Source of the DNA: Dichetophora obliterata
Lineage: Eukaryota; Arthropoda; Insecta; Diptera; Sciomyzidae
DNA: 64,000 nt
Direction: 5' to 3'
NCBI GenBank assembly: GCA_963920525.1
Contig: OY986438.1
Span: forward strand, 53,331,753 to 53,395,752
Position 1 is the stretch's first letter. Every line of letters begins with the position of its first letter. The translations under genes and the position numbers were made by a program. Below, piece after piece: positions 1 through 12,800 of the stretch. The notes under the pieces were generated by a model, which saw only the letters and a program-made list of their open reading frames with translations, was not told the DNA's origin and made no database searches.

Positions 1-146
1 AGGAAACATTAACAGACTTCAGACAATCGGCAAAAAGCCAGGAATAACGTCCAGCGAGCATTAAAAATCATCATCATCAGCAGTTATTTGTGTGTAAACA
101 CAGCTAGGGGCAGTGCGCAGAGTCTCAACTGCAACGCTTAAATCGA
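1..146 (+). other. Candidate non-coding exon ending in a splice donor
   Basis: This stretch is less AT-rich than most of the window and ends in a strong donor-like junction, CGAG|GTAAGCG, at about base 145. No convincing open frame runs through it, so if it is an exon it is probably 5' leader of a host gene that starts left of the window. The downstream 500 bases keep the richer composition, as expected near a promoter or first intron. No transcript evidence is available; one consensus donor is weak support. Confidence 0.25.
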
Positions 147-1543
147 GGTAAGCGACGCTCAGCTCAGGTAGTAGCACAAAAAATTTTCATGTGTCCATCT
201 TCAACGCTGCAAGCAAGCTCACTGTGCATTCGTCCGGCAGGTGTGTTTCTCACGCATTTTTTGTGCGTTGCTTTGCTCTCTGTTGTTTTTGTTGGGTTAT
301 TTGTTATAGCTCACTACTTCTGCATGGACGAGTTTTATTTGTGTCTCGGCGCTTTTTGCTAAAACATATATTGGATATGTTGGTATTTAATATATCTCAA
401 GGAGTCTGTTGCTGACGTTTTTGGCTCAGTGGCAAGCTGGTGATGTCCAAAGTTATCTATGCTGTTCATGCTGTCTCTGAGTTATCGCTCTGCCTTTGGG
501 CCACACTCGGTCTCAACACTCGGAAATGGTGCAAGTTTGCAGCCGCATGCGGTTCAGTGTGTTCGGAATGTGCCTCTTGGGTGATGCGGATGTAGAAGGC
601 GGCTGGCAGGCTTGCTGTGAGAGCCCGACTATCTCGTGCGTCGAATGAAGATGTGATTATGTGGTTTTGTTTCTTTTTTGGTTCTTGTCTTGTGCTCGGT
701 TTCGGTTTTGTTTCCTTAGCATTTTAAGGTAGACCAGTTACGGAGATAGCATAAATCAAATGGAAATAATTACCGACTTTTGCACGTGGTGAAGCGACCT
801 AGCACTAGTTTTGACTTTGCCTTAATCCACCAGGCCTTGGCTAATGGCACCCTGTAATTTTGCAACAACTGGCAATTATATATATATCTCATAAGCTGCT
901 ATTGCGTTTGTCTCAGTTAACATCACTCTGAGTTCAATTGAAATTATTCGCTGGCAGTTCTAGATACTCTTTGTAACCATTAATTATCCATTGCAGCTGA
1001 GTTGCCATGCAAAATAATAATTACAGAAATGTTGATGACTTTGTTGCAACAAAATTTCATAAGAATATTATGAGTGCTTTCAGCGTGTGGAGCATGTTCT
1101 TTGTAATGTTGGTACAAACTTGCTAAAAAAGGAATACTTTAATTTAACTTTAACTCTTAATTGCAATTACAATTTAAAAAAAAGTAAAATTAATTATAAA
1201 TAGGTATAGCCTGAGTATTTTTTTATTTTTTTATTTAAGAATCTTTAAGTAAGTCCATTCACTAAAATATCCTAAGTGGAATTGTCTCAAATATTATACT
1301 ACTAGCTGTGGTCTCCGGCAAAAAAATTGTATTTTATTTTGTGAATAGTAGAAAATGCAATGTTATTATTGAAATGCAAATGGTTTTCTATTTGATTCTG
1401 AAGGATGTTGCATACAATTCGCCATGTGAAAATCATGGATTTCCCAAACTTATCCCTGTTACACGCAGATATTGTTTTCGCATTTTTAAATGGCAATTCT
1501 GACCCGATTATTTAGAATTTTTCATCCACAAAAGATACTAATA
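147..1543. other. No gene recognised; richer to 720, then AT-rich
   Basis: Bases 147-720 have mixed composition and short open frames without recognisable domains. After 720 the sequence becomes typical AT-rich dipteran non-coding DNA. The overlapping frames on both strands at 1300-1500 look like chance openings; I see no family motif in them. Confidence 0.4.
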
Positions 1544-2315
1544 AGGGAAAGTGGGGAATCATGGACCACGTTTTTATTTTGCTCGATATCTTTAACAAAT
1601 ATCAGAAAATTTGCAAATTGGGATATAATATGGTATTCTCTGTGGACAAACGAAACTTTTGACCATTACAGTTTTTTATTTTTTTTGTTTTGTTTATTCT
1701 TAAGGTTTTGGTTGTTTGCAAAAAATTTATGTTTTCGCCTTTTTTAAGTCAAAACCTAACAATTACGATGCAAAACTTTATCGAATAACTGGAATAAGTA
1801 ATTGTTATCTTGTTTTGCATAACAACGTGGCATGGTGGCTGGAAATTAATGCAAAACAAAAAAAAAATTATTGAAAATATTTATTTATTTTCCTCCATTT
1901 TGCATAAAAAAAATCCTAAACACACCATAACAATGTGCATAAATGTAAAAACAGGTGGGCTCAGAATTCCCTATAAGCTATGATTTGCAACATGGCGACG
2001 TGTGAGTGGCTTGTAGAAATATCATGCCAACTTCCTTTTCTATGTTGAAAGGCCAAGGTCCAACGATAATTATTATCATATTTACCTGTATTGGTTCGTA
2101 GCAATACGTTCAAGACTGGTGCACATCAAGAACGCAGAAAATTTTTTTCATGTCAGTATCGAATAGATAAAATAGTATTGGTCAACTACCAATGAAAAAA
2201 ATTGCTTAGGCTAAGAGACGATGTTGACAGTTGTGTTTCATGTCTATCTTGACATACTGCCGAAAGATGGCGGTGTCCTACGATTTCACATGGCCCCCGA
2301 TTCCCCACTTACCCC
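1544..2315. mobile_element. TA-flanked inverted-repeat element, 772 bp
   Basis: The ends are inverted: AGGGAAAGTGGGGAATC on the left and, on the opposite strand, GGGGTAAGTGGGGAATC on the right. Each is bordered by TA (1542-1543 and 2316-2317), the target duplication expected for Tc1/mariner-type transposases. No transposase remnant is visible inside, so this looks non-autonomous. The family is not identified. Confidence 0.55.
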
Positions 2316-3739
2316 TACAAAAAAATCGGCAGATCGAAGTTAATTTAATCGTTAGTTTTGGAGAATTCCCGTTTGTTGTTTAACTCACTACCAAGTAAGC
2401 TTACTTATTGATCAGAAAAAATGCAACAAATTAATGTGCCTACGTGAAGTCTAAAAGGAGCGTTAAAATTGATTATAATACAGCACTATTTAAAAAAAAT
2501 AACATACGTAGGCAGTAGGGAGTCCAATCCCGGAAGCTCTGCTCGATCCCGGGATTATCGGGATTGAAAATCTGAATACCGGGATCCCGGGACTAGTTCG
2601 TGATTGAAAATCTTAAAAAGTAAATAATTCAAAAAGTTTTTAATACAATTTTTGGTTATTTATTACTTGAAACTAAAAATGTAAATTAATTCATTTATAA
2701 TGTAACAAAAACAAAACACATTAAGCGTTGTTTTCAGTGTAGTTAAAAAACCCCGTGTGGTAATTTCTAGTAGCCCAATGATATGTTTAACGAATGTGGT
2801 ATTTAAAGTTCCATAAACAACTGATCGGTTGCTAGTTATTTTCTAACTGCAAAAATGAAAGTCTAACTCAAAATGCAAGTTAAACTTTTTAATGCCATAT
2901 ATTAATAAAATGTATCAAATTGGATAGTTCATTTATTTGCATAGTAACAAAAAGCTATAAAGGGAGGTTCCCAACCACAAATTTTAAAGGATGCTCATAA
3001 TTGTGATTTTCAACTATGACAAAAATAACACAATACCACTATACCACACAATTGTGAATAAACACAAAAAACTTAAATAATATTAATGACTAGCACATTC
3101 TATTAATTTGACCCTTTCAGTTGACTTGCCCAATATATTGGACACGTCATTTTTATATTTATATTTTAATATTTATTTTGTGAAGTTTTTTGTTTAAATC
3201 AAAGGATTTTCGATTTTGTGCCGAAGAAAAGCAAAAAAAAAAAATTTCGCCCTATTTTATAAGAAAATCCAGACAAAAATCAAATGCATGTTTTTTATCT
3301 TTTTATGACTTTAGTGATAAGAATATTAAAAACAAAGATCTAAAGGGTTAAAAACCTTTAAGGGATTAAATAAAAGATTTTGTGCCGAACAGGAGCAAAA
3401 CAATTTTTGTACATTTTGTACAATTCTCTGTACATGCTTGTAAACCGCAAGTAGCGCAGGTTAAAATCAAAAGTATGTTTTTTCATCTTGATAGGACCTA
3501 AATGATAGGAATATTACCCCAAAAAAATTATTTTGTTCTTAGTTTAGCCTAGCCATTGAAAAAATTATAGAACAAAAAATAAAATACAGAACAGTTTTAG
3601 GTATTACTATATCAGTGATACACTTTTTTTTTACACCGTCTTCATGTTGTTTTTGTGTTTGAGGCAAATTAAGGTTGGAAAAGACTTTTCAAAATTAAAT
3701 TTTTTGCTTTAATTATTTTTAAAGTAAAACATTAAGCTG

Positions 3740-4055
3740 ATCAACGCGTCTTATTTTTCATTAGAGAGCTTTGTTCGGATATTATTATAAATATAACGCG
3801 CTGATGAGAAGCACCATTCTGATTCTATTCTTGTTGGAGAAATATTTAGTTGTACGATATTCGTAAGCAATTTGTAAGTTTCGATCACGATTGCCATCAC
3901 CACAAAAAAATACTTCCTAATTCAGAATACCTGACAATTTTGAAATACATAGCTTACTTCCCGACGTTGCAAATTCTTCTTAAACTCTGTAAAGCCTTTG
4001 CTCCGGTGATTCACACTCATCGTCTAACAATCTTTTTCAACCTCAATAAAAGCTT
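3740..4055 (-). pseudogene. hAT transposase C-terminal remnant, copy A
   Basis: Read on the minus strand this encodes a broken version of the hAT C-terminal dimerisation region, with the recognisable core PTRIESEWCF followed by SSARYIYNNIRTKLSNEK. hAT family members typically have a serine-glutamate-arginine centred motif here, followed by a conserved helix. The same segment occurs at 8700-8966 in copy B and the two differ by substitutions and small indels, so both are old. Stop codons and frame breaks exclude function. The DDE catalytic part of the protein is not recognisable in this copy. Confidence 0.6.
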
Positions 4056-4419
4056 TTTCTAACTCTATATTCATATCAACTTAAAATTAAATTTTTGCAT
4101 TTACATGAATATTTGTAATAAAAAATTTTTATTTAAAAATCCCGGGATCCAGTAAAGACAATCCCGGGATTTAAGGCCCATTTCCAATGACGCGTGAGAT
4201 GCGCTGCGTTCAACGCTGCGGAAGCCGCGGAAAAAAATCAATTTCCAATGGAGCATGTGCGTGAACATATGATTGCCGATCTGCTTAGCGAAGCATAATT
4301 TTAGTGTCTAAAAGTTATACAAGTTTATTCAAAATAAAATGCACTGATGCTTTGTGTTTTGTCTGACTGCATACTATTGGTCCCTTAAAAGGTTTTGTTG
4401 CAGTATGGACAGATAGGAC

Positions 4420-4610
4420 GAGTTCAAAAATGCATTTTTACAAAGCATCAGTGTATTTTATTTTGAATTGTTGCTAAGTTTATATAAAAAAACTGCGCAG
4501 CTCTGTTGATGTTCTTAAAAATAGTATAATTGTGCAGTTTTGGCTAATAATCTTTGAACCAATTCAAAATAAAATACACTGATGCTTTGTAAAAATACAT
4601 TTTGGAACTC
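4420..4610. mobile_element. Small MITE, copy 1 of a family in this window
   Basis: Inverted arms of about 50 bases, beginning GAGTTCAAAAATGCATTTTT and containing CATCAGTGTATTTTATTTTG, face each other across about 90 bases. A second copy with the same arms lies at 62392-62589. A stray half-arm is visible at 4319-4357. Confidence 0.6.
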
Positions 4611-4920
4611 GCCCATATAGTTAGGCACTCCGTCAAGTCGCTGCAGATATATCGTGAGTGTGGAGCGCGTCTTAAATGCCTGTGACCATTTGCACCACCG
4701 ACTGTTCTTAAATGCATTTTTGGACTCGCCCATATAGTCAGGCACTCCGGCATGCAGCTGCAGATATGTTGCGAGTGTGGAGCACGTCTTAAATGCCAGT
4801 GACCATTTGCACCACCGACTGTTCTAAAATGCAGTTTTGGACTCCTCGCCCATATAGTCAGGCACTCCGCCATGCCGCTGCAGATGTGTCGTGAGTGTGG
4901 AGCACGTCTTAAATGCCAGT
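4607..4920. repeat. Tandem array, 117-base unit, about 2.7 copies
   Basis: Units start at 4607, 4724 and 4841 with ACTCGCCCATATAGT (the third has three extra bases) and share GGAGCACGTCTTAAATGCC. The last copy is cut at about 4920. The unit's end, an AAATGCATTTTGGACTCG stretch, resembles the MITE arm next to it, so the array may have grown from the MITE edge. Confidence 0.75.
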
Positions 4921-5276
4921 AATAAATTTTTTAGTTTTTCTCAAATTCTACTAACTTTTTTTCAATTTTTCCTTTGTAAAACTGAACAGCTGTTTCGCTG
5001 TCAAAATTGACGCGAATTTTAAGTTGTTAAATTTCGCTTTAATTTTAAGTTGTCACGCGTATGAAATACTCAATTTTTCGAATATTTTACGCTGCGTGCA
5101 AACGCATGCTGTTCATTGGAACCAGTTAGGTATGTCTTCATAAATTGAATATTTGCGTCAATTTACGAAACGCATCTCACGCGTTATTGGAAATGGGCCT
5201 TTAAGGGCGCTTAAATCGTCCGGGATTCCGGGATCCCAAGATCCAGTATCCCGGGATTGACTTCCCTAGTAGGCAG

Positions 5277-8200
5277 CTACATATATTTCGGGAGCTAGCA
5301 ACGCTTATGTCATTCTAGTCAAACTAGCGTTTACATTGGGAAGTTTAACATTTTTTAACCAATACGAGCTCTAAAAGTTTTGTGGATCAAAATCCGCTAA
5401 ATTTTCTAAAAAAAATCCCTTAACTCCGCTAATTAGTTGTTTTTTAAATTTTATTAACATAATGTATAACAAAATATTAATTTCATTATATAATAAAATA
5501 AAAAAAATTTGCAAAAATTTTTAACTTAAACGTATAAATGAAATATAACTTAAACGATTTATAACTGTAACTTAACTTAAACGAAAATAAATGACTAAAT
5601 TTTATTCTAATTCAAACAAAACCGTCCGAAATAAAGCATTTTTATGAATTTGTGGGCGGTAAAAGGGGTGCGTCAACACTTATTCCCTTAAACCATTTCG
5701 TTCTAGAAACAAATCGACTGCCAAAATTTCAACTCAATTCAGGTTATACCTGTCGCACTTTTCTTCAGTCCACTCTTATCCTTTGAAAAGTGGGCATAAC
5801 TGTAAGGTGACCACTCTTATTTATAGTACTGTTCCCGAAAGTAAGCATATTAACTAAATTACCAAATTTTATAAAAAGGGGTGTAGGAAAAATATTATTA
5901 AACTATCTCGAACACACCTACACTTTATCTGTAACCCTTCTGAAGGTTTCAATAGAAACATAAAAAAGTATAAAAACAAAAAATAAAAAAAAAACATCGC
6001 TCATCTACACAAAACCGTTAAGAGAATCAAAAAATTTTACCCTCAATATCAAATAACCACCTAAGAAGTTCTACTTCAAGAAATCTCAAGAAATATAAAT
6101 TCAAGTTCATATTAAAGAAAACTAAATGTTTATAAATGTACAAATCAATACATTTTTCGTTAGTGCTCTTGTTGACATAGATTGCATTCGACCCAATAAA
6201 CAATAGATATGTTTGGGGCTAACAGATGCTATGCTCTTTCAGCATGCGTCATTAAATCCCTCCATTTGCACACTAAGATCCCTTTGCTAACATAAACTAA
6301 AGTCGCAAATGATGCACTTTTTACAAAAATCAAAAAACCATTTTTAAAAAAAAAAAAATCCAAAAATTATCATTACGATGAGAGCAAAAGCCAAATACAT
6401 GTCCATTAAGGCACCTCAAAAAAAAAAGATGCTCGGGTCGGCTCCTCAAAATAGTAATTGGTTTATGATTTGATGATTCCCTAAATATTTCGGCTCTAGC
6501 GATAGCCATCCGCAATCTTGAATGGTTTGAAATAACCTCTTAAATCGAGTTCGTTGTAAAAATACTGTCTGGTGTGGTAGTTAAAAAAAACAATAATAGC
6601 AAAGAAATAATAGCTAAAAAAAATTCTTTCAATCTGCATCCAAAAATTTTAAATTTTTCCTTTTGGACCAAAGAAAATTCGGATATTCATGCATTTTTAT
6701 AAGTTTTTATTTAACTTGCTTCGTTCGTATGTCCGTCAAAATTTGCAAAGTATTTTTCGAACCCGTGTTGCTATATAGTTCGGTGACAATGCAATAATAT
6801 GATAAAATTTTTTGCCACACCCCCTTTAACCGCCCACAAATCAATAAAAATGCTTTATCACCAAAACAACTAGGCTGATTAAGCTGAAATTTCGGCAGAA
6901 AATTGCCTTCAAGTAGAGGATGATGTTTGGGAAAAAATTTGCCACTCCCCTTTTTACCGCCCACAAATCAATAAAAATGCGATATACAAAACTACTACTC
7001 TGTTTCAGTTAAAATTTTGGCAGTAAATTTCCTTCAAGTAGGGGAAAGAGTTTGGGAAAGAAATTTGGCTACACCCCCTTTTGCAGCCCACAAATACAAA
7101 AACGTAAGGTTTTGAAAATAAACGATGTTAATAACAAACATTTTAGACTAAAAATAAATAAAAAGTAAAACAAAATTTTTAAAATTAAGCTTTTATTTAA
7201 AAGAAAATGTGAACTTATAAGAAAAAATAAATTTAACAGACTTTTGCCATAAATGTATAATATTCATACTGTGTATAGTAGGTATATTATAGATTCAAAA
7301 GAACCCCTCTCTTGGTTGCTCATTATCATAATTAAAGCATACTCCAATAAGTAGGTTCTAGTGACGAATATATATTTAGAAATTATAAAAATTTCAAATA
7401 AATTTTAAAATACAAAAAATTGTGACACTGATGTCGCCATTATATAAAAGTATTAATATAATATATAAAAAGTATACAAAAATAATTTAAAAAGTATAAA
7501 TTGATACGTCTCTAGCACTTACTTATTGGAGTATGCTTTTATTATGATGATGAATAACCAATATTTCAAAATCTATAACTCCACGATTTCCTGACTGATT
7601 ATCCATTCCAAGGTATTACTGAAATTGTAGTGACTGTTGGTTTCCATTGCTGTCACTAATTAACCTTTATAAGCAAAGTTTTGTAGTGAACATTTGAATT
7701 TTAGTAAAAATAATATTAAAAAAAATGTCATTGACCTCAAGTACGCAGTTCTAGTACTCACCCACCAGATGTATAAAAAAAATCAAAAGGTCAGAAATAA
7801 TAAAAATTAAAAAGTTCTTCAAATCGGCATCAAAAAATTTTAAATTTATGCCGTTGGGCCAAAGATATATTATCAGTAAGAAATCAGAGAAATTAAACTG
7901 CATTTGATTCATCATGTTATCAAAAACCATTCCGTGTGTAATTGCACCAAGTTTTCAAAAAATAGGAAATGTTCTCAGAAATTTTTTTATGACTACTTGC
8001 AATAAAGCCCAATTTTTATTAGAAAAATTTAATTAAATACACAATACTTCTACGGTTTTCAGCATTTGGTATTATTGTGGTTTTTTAACGCAATTATGCC
8101 ATTCTCCTATATGCGACATAAGACCACCAATACAACAGTATCCTGGGAAATTGGCTCAGTCTCATAGCTACAGAAGCGCAACCAAAGGGGGTTTTTAGGG

Positions 8201-8575
8201 TTTGAACCCTCCCAAATTATTGTACTATAGCAAAAAGGAAAACAGGACACAAAAAAAAAAGGTGCGTCGTTTGACAGAAGCGAAGATTTTTCGCAGTTTC
8301 ATAGTTTTGATAATATTATGGTTTTTTTACTCAAAAAAAACATATTTAAATTAAAAAATTTTAAATAACATATGGTAAGTTTAAAGAACATACGTAGATA
8401 TTCGCACAATTACATTTTATTACACTTTAATAATATAAAACAAATAAGTTAAAAAAACCACACACAAACGCATTCGAAAAAAAAGATAATGCAAAGGGAA
8501 AGGCCAAAAAAGTATTATTTCAATTGAAAAAAGTTTTGTGCAGAGATGAGAATTGAACCACATTGATGGTCATAC
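5277..8575. other. No gene; AT-rich with small repeats
   Basis: No open frame here shows a recognisable domain. The stretch contains a short tandem array at 6812-7097 and an inverted relative of its unit at 5627-5690. The rest is homopolymer-rich intergenic-type sequence. Confidence 0.5.
6812..7097. repeat. Degenerate tandem repeat, about 125-base period
   Basis: The phrase ACCGCCCACAAATCAATAAA recurs at about 6830 and 6958, with a diverged third copy near 7080, each preceded by a run like CACCCCCTTT. An inverted copy lies at 5627-5690 (GTGGGCGGTAAAAGG). Such arrays are common in fly intergenic DNA; no coding role is suggested. Confidence 0.6.
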
Positions 8576-8583
8576 ATTGACAC

Positions 8584-9827
8584 TAGGGATCCCGGGATCC
8601 CGGGATTTTTGAATAAAAAATTTCTATTACAAATATTCATGTAAATGCAAGCATTTTTATTTAAGTTAATATGAATATAAAATAAGAAAAACCTTTTATT
8701 TAGGCTGAAAAAGATTGTTAGGACGATGAATGTTAATCACTGAAGCAAAGGCTTTGCAAAGTTTTAGAAGAATTTGCAACATCGGGAAGTCAGCTATGTA
8801 TTTCAAATTTTGTTTTTTTAATGAAGGCAATCGTGATCGAAACTTAAAAATTGCTTGCGATTATGATACAACTATTTATCCAACTAGCATAGAATCAGAA
8901 CGATGCTTCTGTTCAGCGTGTTATATTTGTAATAATATCCGAACAAAACTTTTTAATGAAAAGTAAGACACGTTGATCATCTTAAACACTTCAGCATAAA
9001 CAAATTTTAAAATAATTATAACAAAAAATTTAATTTGAAAAGTATTTTCTAACCTTATTTTGGCTTAAACATAAAAAACATGAAGACGGTGTCTAAAAAA
9101 ATGTTTAACATTTATATAATAATACCTTAAACTTTTGTGTATTTAATTTTTATATTTTTGTTTTTAAATTAATACATTTTGCTAGTTTTTAATATTATTT
9201 AATTTTTTTGTGTTTATTAATAATAAAGGCATTCACAATTGTGTGGTATCGTGGTATTGTGTTTTTTTGCAATAGTTGAAAATCACAATTATGAGCAACC
9301 TTTAAATTAGAATTTGCGGTTGGGATTTCACTATAGCTTTTTGTTACTATGCAAATAAATTAACTATCCAAATTTATATATTTAATTAATATATGGCATA
9401 AAAAAGTGTAGCTTGCATTTTTTTCTTCCATTTTTGCAATTAGAAAATAACTGGCAATCGATCAGTTGTTTATGGAACTTTAAAAACCACGTTCTTTAAA
9501 CATATTATTGGGCTACTTAAAGTTACCACACTTTTGGTTTTTAGAGATTTTATGTAAAACAACAAAAAATATAAAAACCGCTCAGTAAAATGTGGTATCA
9601 ATACCACGGGGTTTTTTAACTACACTGAAAGTAACGCAATTGTGAATACCCTTAATGTGCTTTCTTTTGTTTTTGTTGCATTACAAATTAATTAATTTAC
9701 ATTTTTTAGTTTCGAGTAATATATTATAAAAAATTGTATAAAAAAGGTTTTGAATTATTTACTTTTTAAAGTTTTCAATCCCGAACTAATCCGGGATCGA
9801 GAAAAGTTGCCGAGATTGGACTCCCTA
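8584..9827 (+). mobile_element. hAT element, copy B
   Basis: The left end is TAGGGATCCCGGGATCCCGG and the right end closes with GGACTCCCTA. The borders are 8-base near-duplicates, ATTGACAC (8576-8583) and GTTGATAC (9828-9835), two mismatches apart. It is an internally deleted relative of copy A in the opposite orientation, without the nested insert, and carries the same transposase tail. Confidence 0.75.
8700..8966 (+). pseudogene. hAT transposase C-terminal remnant, copy B
   Basis: The plus strand is open from 8730 and ends with a hAT dimerisation-type motif, YPTSIESERCFCSACYI followed by NNIRTKLFNEK. In hAT transposases this region mediates multimerisation and packs against the DDE domain. 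Only the tail survives, about 78 codons, and neither zinc finger nor catalytic residues are visible upstream. It is better preserved than the same segment of copy A and is the segment that identifies both elements as hAT. Confidence 0.65.
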
Positions 9828-9835
9828 GTTGATAC

Positions 9836-12800
9836 CTCATAACTAACAATTTTTGGAAATTGTTAACATTTGAAAATTGCAAACAAATTTTAAATTTTCT
9901 GCCGCATCAAAAAATGTATTTTTCAAATTTAATTTTTTTAATACTTTCGTCTTTTGGGTAGGTATGTTTAAGCTTTTCCTGTAAAATTAATGAATTTTCA
10001 GTTACGAGGTGTCAACATATGGCCATCGATATGCTTACTATTTTTTAGTTCTGATTCTGACAACTTGAGGGTTGTTGACAATACTTTGATTTGAGTTGTT
10101 GATTGTTAAAAATTTGTGGCTCTCAAAACCTAAAGAATTTTGTCCCACTATTGGATGGATTGAGAGATAAAATTCGGTTACGGTTTTTGTGAGTATTTTC
10201 TCGCTGAAACTCGCTTAAAGTTAGCGCAAACTGAATTTAAAAATATAGTTTTGGCTTGTATTCTTAAACGCAATAATCTGGTAACTGATTAAAAAGTAAG
10301 GAATTGATCTCAATTTTCTTATATATTTTAATTATATCCTAATACTAATAAAACAGTATTATACTTATTATACTAAATACTTAACTTTAATTGTCATTAT
10401 GTATGTAACCATTGTGATAGAGTTCGTTATTTGCTTGTTTGTTTGTTAACTTTAACATGCTTTCATTAGGAAATATTACTTGCAAAGAAAATTAGTGCAA
10501 TAATCTGCTATTAATGCAAATAGCCGCTATAGTTACTTAAATTTTTTTCATTTATAAGTGCGAAATATTATAAAACTCTCACCAAAAAATATTTGTGGTT
10601 GCCCCCTGCATTGTTTAGTCGTGCTTCCCAGTCACACGCGGAATTGATTCTCCATGTAGGACTAAAAGAAGCATGCATTTTTTGATTTGGTACTAACCAG
10701 CACCATGTGACCTTTTTAAATAACCATGTTGAAAGTACCGATGATGGTCAACGAGTGACCTTACTAAATGAATTCATGTTTTTCTAGAGTTGTTTTGACG
10801 TTTTGCACTCGTTTTGAAGTTTTTAAAAAATTTTGTATTAACTTTAAATTGTTTTGAAGTTTTAACTCAAATCAGAAAAAGGGTAGAAGTCCAAATATGT
10901 AAATAACCAGAACACATTTTAATCACATAATGTAATGCCAATTAATTATATGCACAATCAGATGCTATTACTAACATTTTTAACTAAAGGAGTTAACTGA
11001 AAACATTGTACTCAGAAATAGTCCAAAAGAATCTGAATATATATTTTAATAGATAATAGTGTTTATTTAATTTAATTACAAACGCAATAAGATTCTGTTG
11101 GATTTGAAAAATGATTTTCTCTGCGTGTACAGAACAGTTATGTACTTCAAACTTTGTTCTGTATGATTTATTTTTCCCATTTAAAACCAAGGAATGCTCT
11201 GAATTTTAAGATGTGTTCTTATACGTGCTTGATTTCGTACAGAAATATGAATGTTAGGGAAATAAATAAACATTAGAAGTAAATTTAAAATATTTTCAAG
11301 TTTTCTGAATTAAAATTACATACAAAAAATTTTGTTAAAGAAATGAAAAATAAAAACGTAAATTAAAGTTACACTCTTCAGCAGTTTTTCTAGTTCAAAA
11401 GATATAATAACTTCATTACACTTGTGTAAGTATTATTCAAATTTGCTTATTAGGTCAAAAACTTCAGCCGCCAACGACTGATAATTTTGTTTCAAGAACC
11501 TTGGGAATATTACAATATGTGTACATTAGAAAACTTAATCAAATCTTTGGATTTGTGTTTTCTGAAGTACAAGTAATTACTCCAAAATAAGTCGACTTTC
11601 TATTCCACTACTGTGAAAACAGTTAAAAAATGTGTTTATAAGAACTATAGTCTATTTTAAGAGTTCGTTTATTGATTAAACAAATTGGGAGAATAATAAA
11701 AGTTTAAAGAAGTCTAAAGTATTCCATGCATTTAATGTGAATAGCTTCAGGAATAAGGAATAAATAAAAAGAGAAGCATATATGTATATGTTCACAGAAA
11801 TCATATCTTTAGTACTAAAAAGTCCTTAGCAGAAAGAATAATATAACTTTTCCCATTCTATTAAGCTGACTAGTTTTGTAAAACAGCATTTTTCGAAAAC
11901 AGAAAAAGAACATATTTTCAGAACACCAAAATAACAACTCTGTCCACACTTGGCGGACTTTGACTAAAAACCGTGAACTACCAAACGCTTAAATTTTCCA
12001 AAGGTTTAATTAATATTAATTTTTAATGTTGTACTTCTTTATCTTATTCTCTTAGCAAGCGTTCAGATTAAACTTAGCTAAAATTAAATAAAATCCAATC
12101 TTGATAAAAAAATCAATTCAATCCCATCGAATCCAATCAATTTTCGACTTCATTAATGCCGTTTAAAGTCATGTTAATTCATTTAAAATTCAACTTGACC
12201 ATGACAACCCATATCATTCTTTATTGTTTGGGTTAATTTCTACAATTAAGTTGGTGGTATTATTTTCATCCCATTTATGTTAGAATGATTATACAAATGA
12301 TGCAGCTTGATTGACAACAATAATTATGGATTAATTTCTATTTAAATCTAATGAATTTTATGTTAGACCGTAGCATGATATCATTAGATGAAGGCGCCAT
12401 CAACGCTACTCTACTCATCACAAATCCTAATGAAGAGGGCCACAGGAGCAACAACGAGTGCAACACTTAATGTTTGTTGTTTTCCCAAATTTTTAAAATG
12501 ACTTTTAATTAACAAATGAAGCCAAACTCTGACTGTTTGATGATAAATGGATGAGGAACGATCAGTCACCGCAGGCACCATAACCAGCATACTTACCAGT
12601 TACACGCACTTTACTTCACTGGAAAGCGATGCTGTGTCTTTTGTGAAGACAAAATTCAGCAAAATCTGGCAGATAAAATCTTATGTCCGCAGACAAACAA
12701 ACAGATATGTTGTCCTATAATTTGTCATAAATAATATTTTGTAAGTTTAAACTTATAAGCCAAGCTAACCAAGCCGATGAAACGCCGCAGGATACATGAA

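Larger units (their letters stand above)
4175..5199. mobile_element. Nested inverted-repeat element, 1.0 kb
   Basis: About 29 bases of near-perfect terminal inverted repeat, starting GGCCCATTTCCAATGACGCG on the left and mirrored at 5171-5199, bound this insert inside hAT copy A. Both sides are bordered by TTTAA (4170-4174 and 5200-5204), so the target duplication is TTTAA or TTAA with one extra base. No transposase is visible. The interior holds a MITE (4420-4610) and a 117-base tandem array (4607-4920). The superfamily is uncertain; piggyBac-like or Harbinger-like non-autonomous elements are both possible. Confidence 0.75.
2516..5268 (-). mobile_element. hAT element, copy A, with nested insertion
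   Basis: The element begins TAGGGAGTCCAATCCCGG and ends in the inverted counterpart CCGGGATTGACTTCCCTA. It is bordered by a perfect 8-base duplication, GTAGGCAG (2508-2515 and 5269-5276), the hallmark of hAT insertion. Relative to the copy at 8584-9827 it lies reversed. Its own sequence runs 2516-4169 and resumes near 5205; the middle is the nested element at 4175-5199. Internal stretches, including the terminal GGGATCCCGGGA motifs and a decayed transposase tail, are shared with copy B. Confidence 0.8.

Noticed and set aside
1302..1502. Overlapping open frames on both strands
   Set aside because: They mirror each other's absence of stops; no motif and atypical composition for coding.
12580..12600. 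Minus-strand splice donor CTG|GTAAGTATG
   Set aside because: A single consensus hit without an adjoining coding frame; expected by chance in 64 kb.
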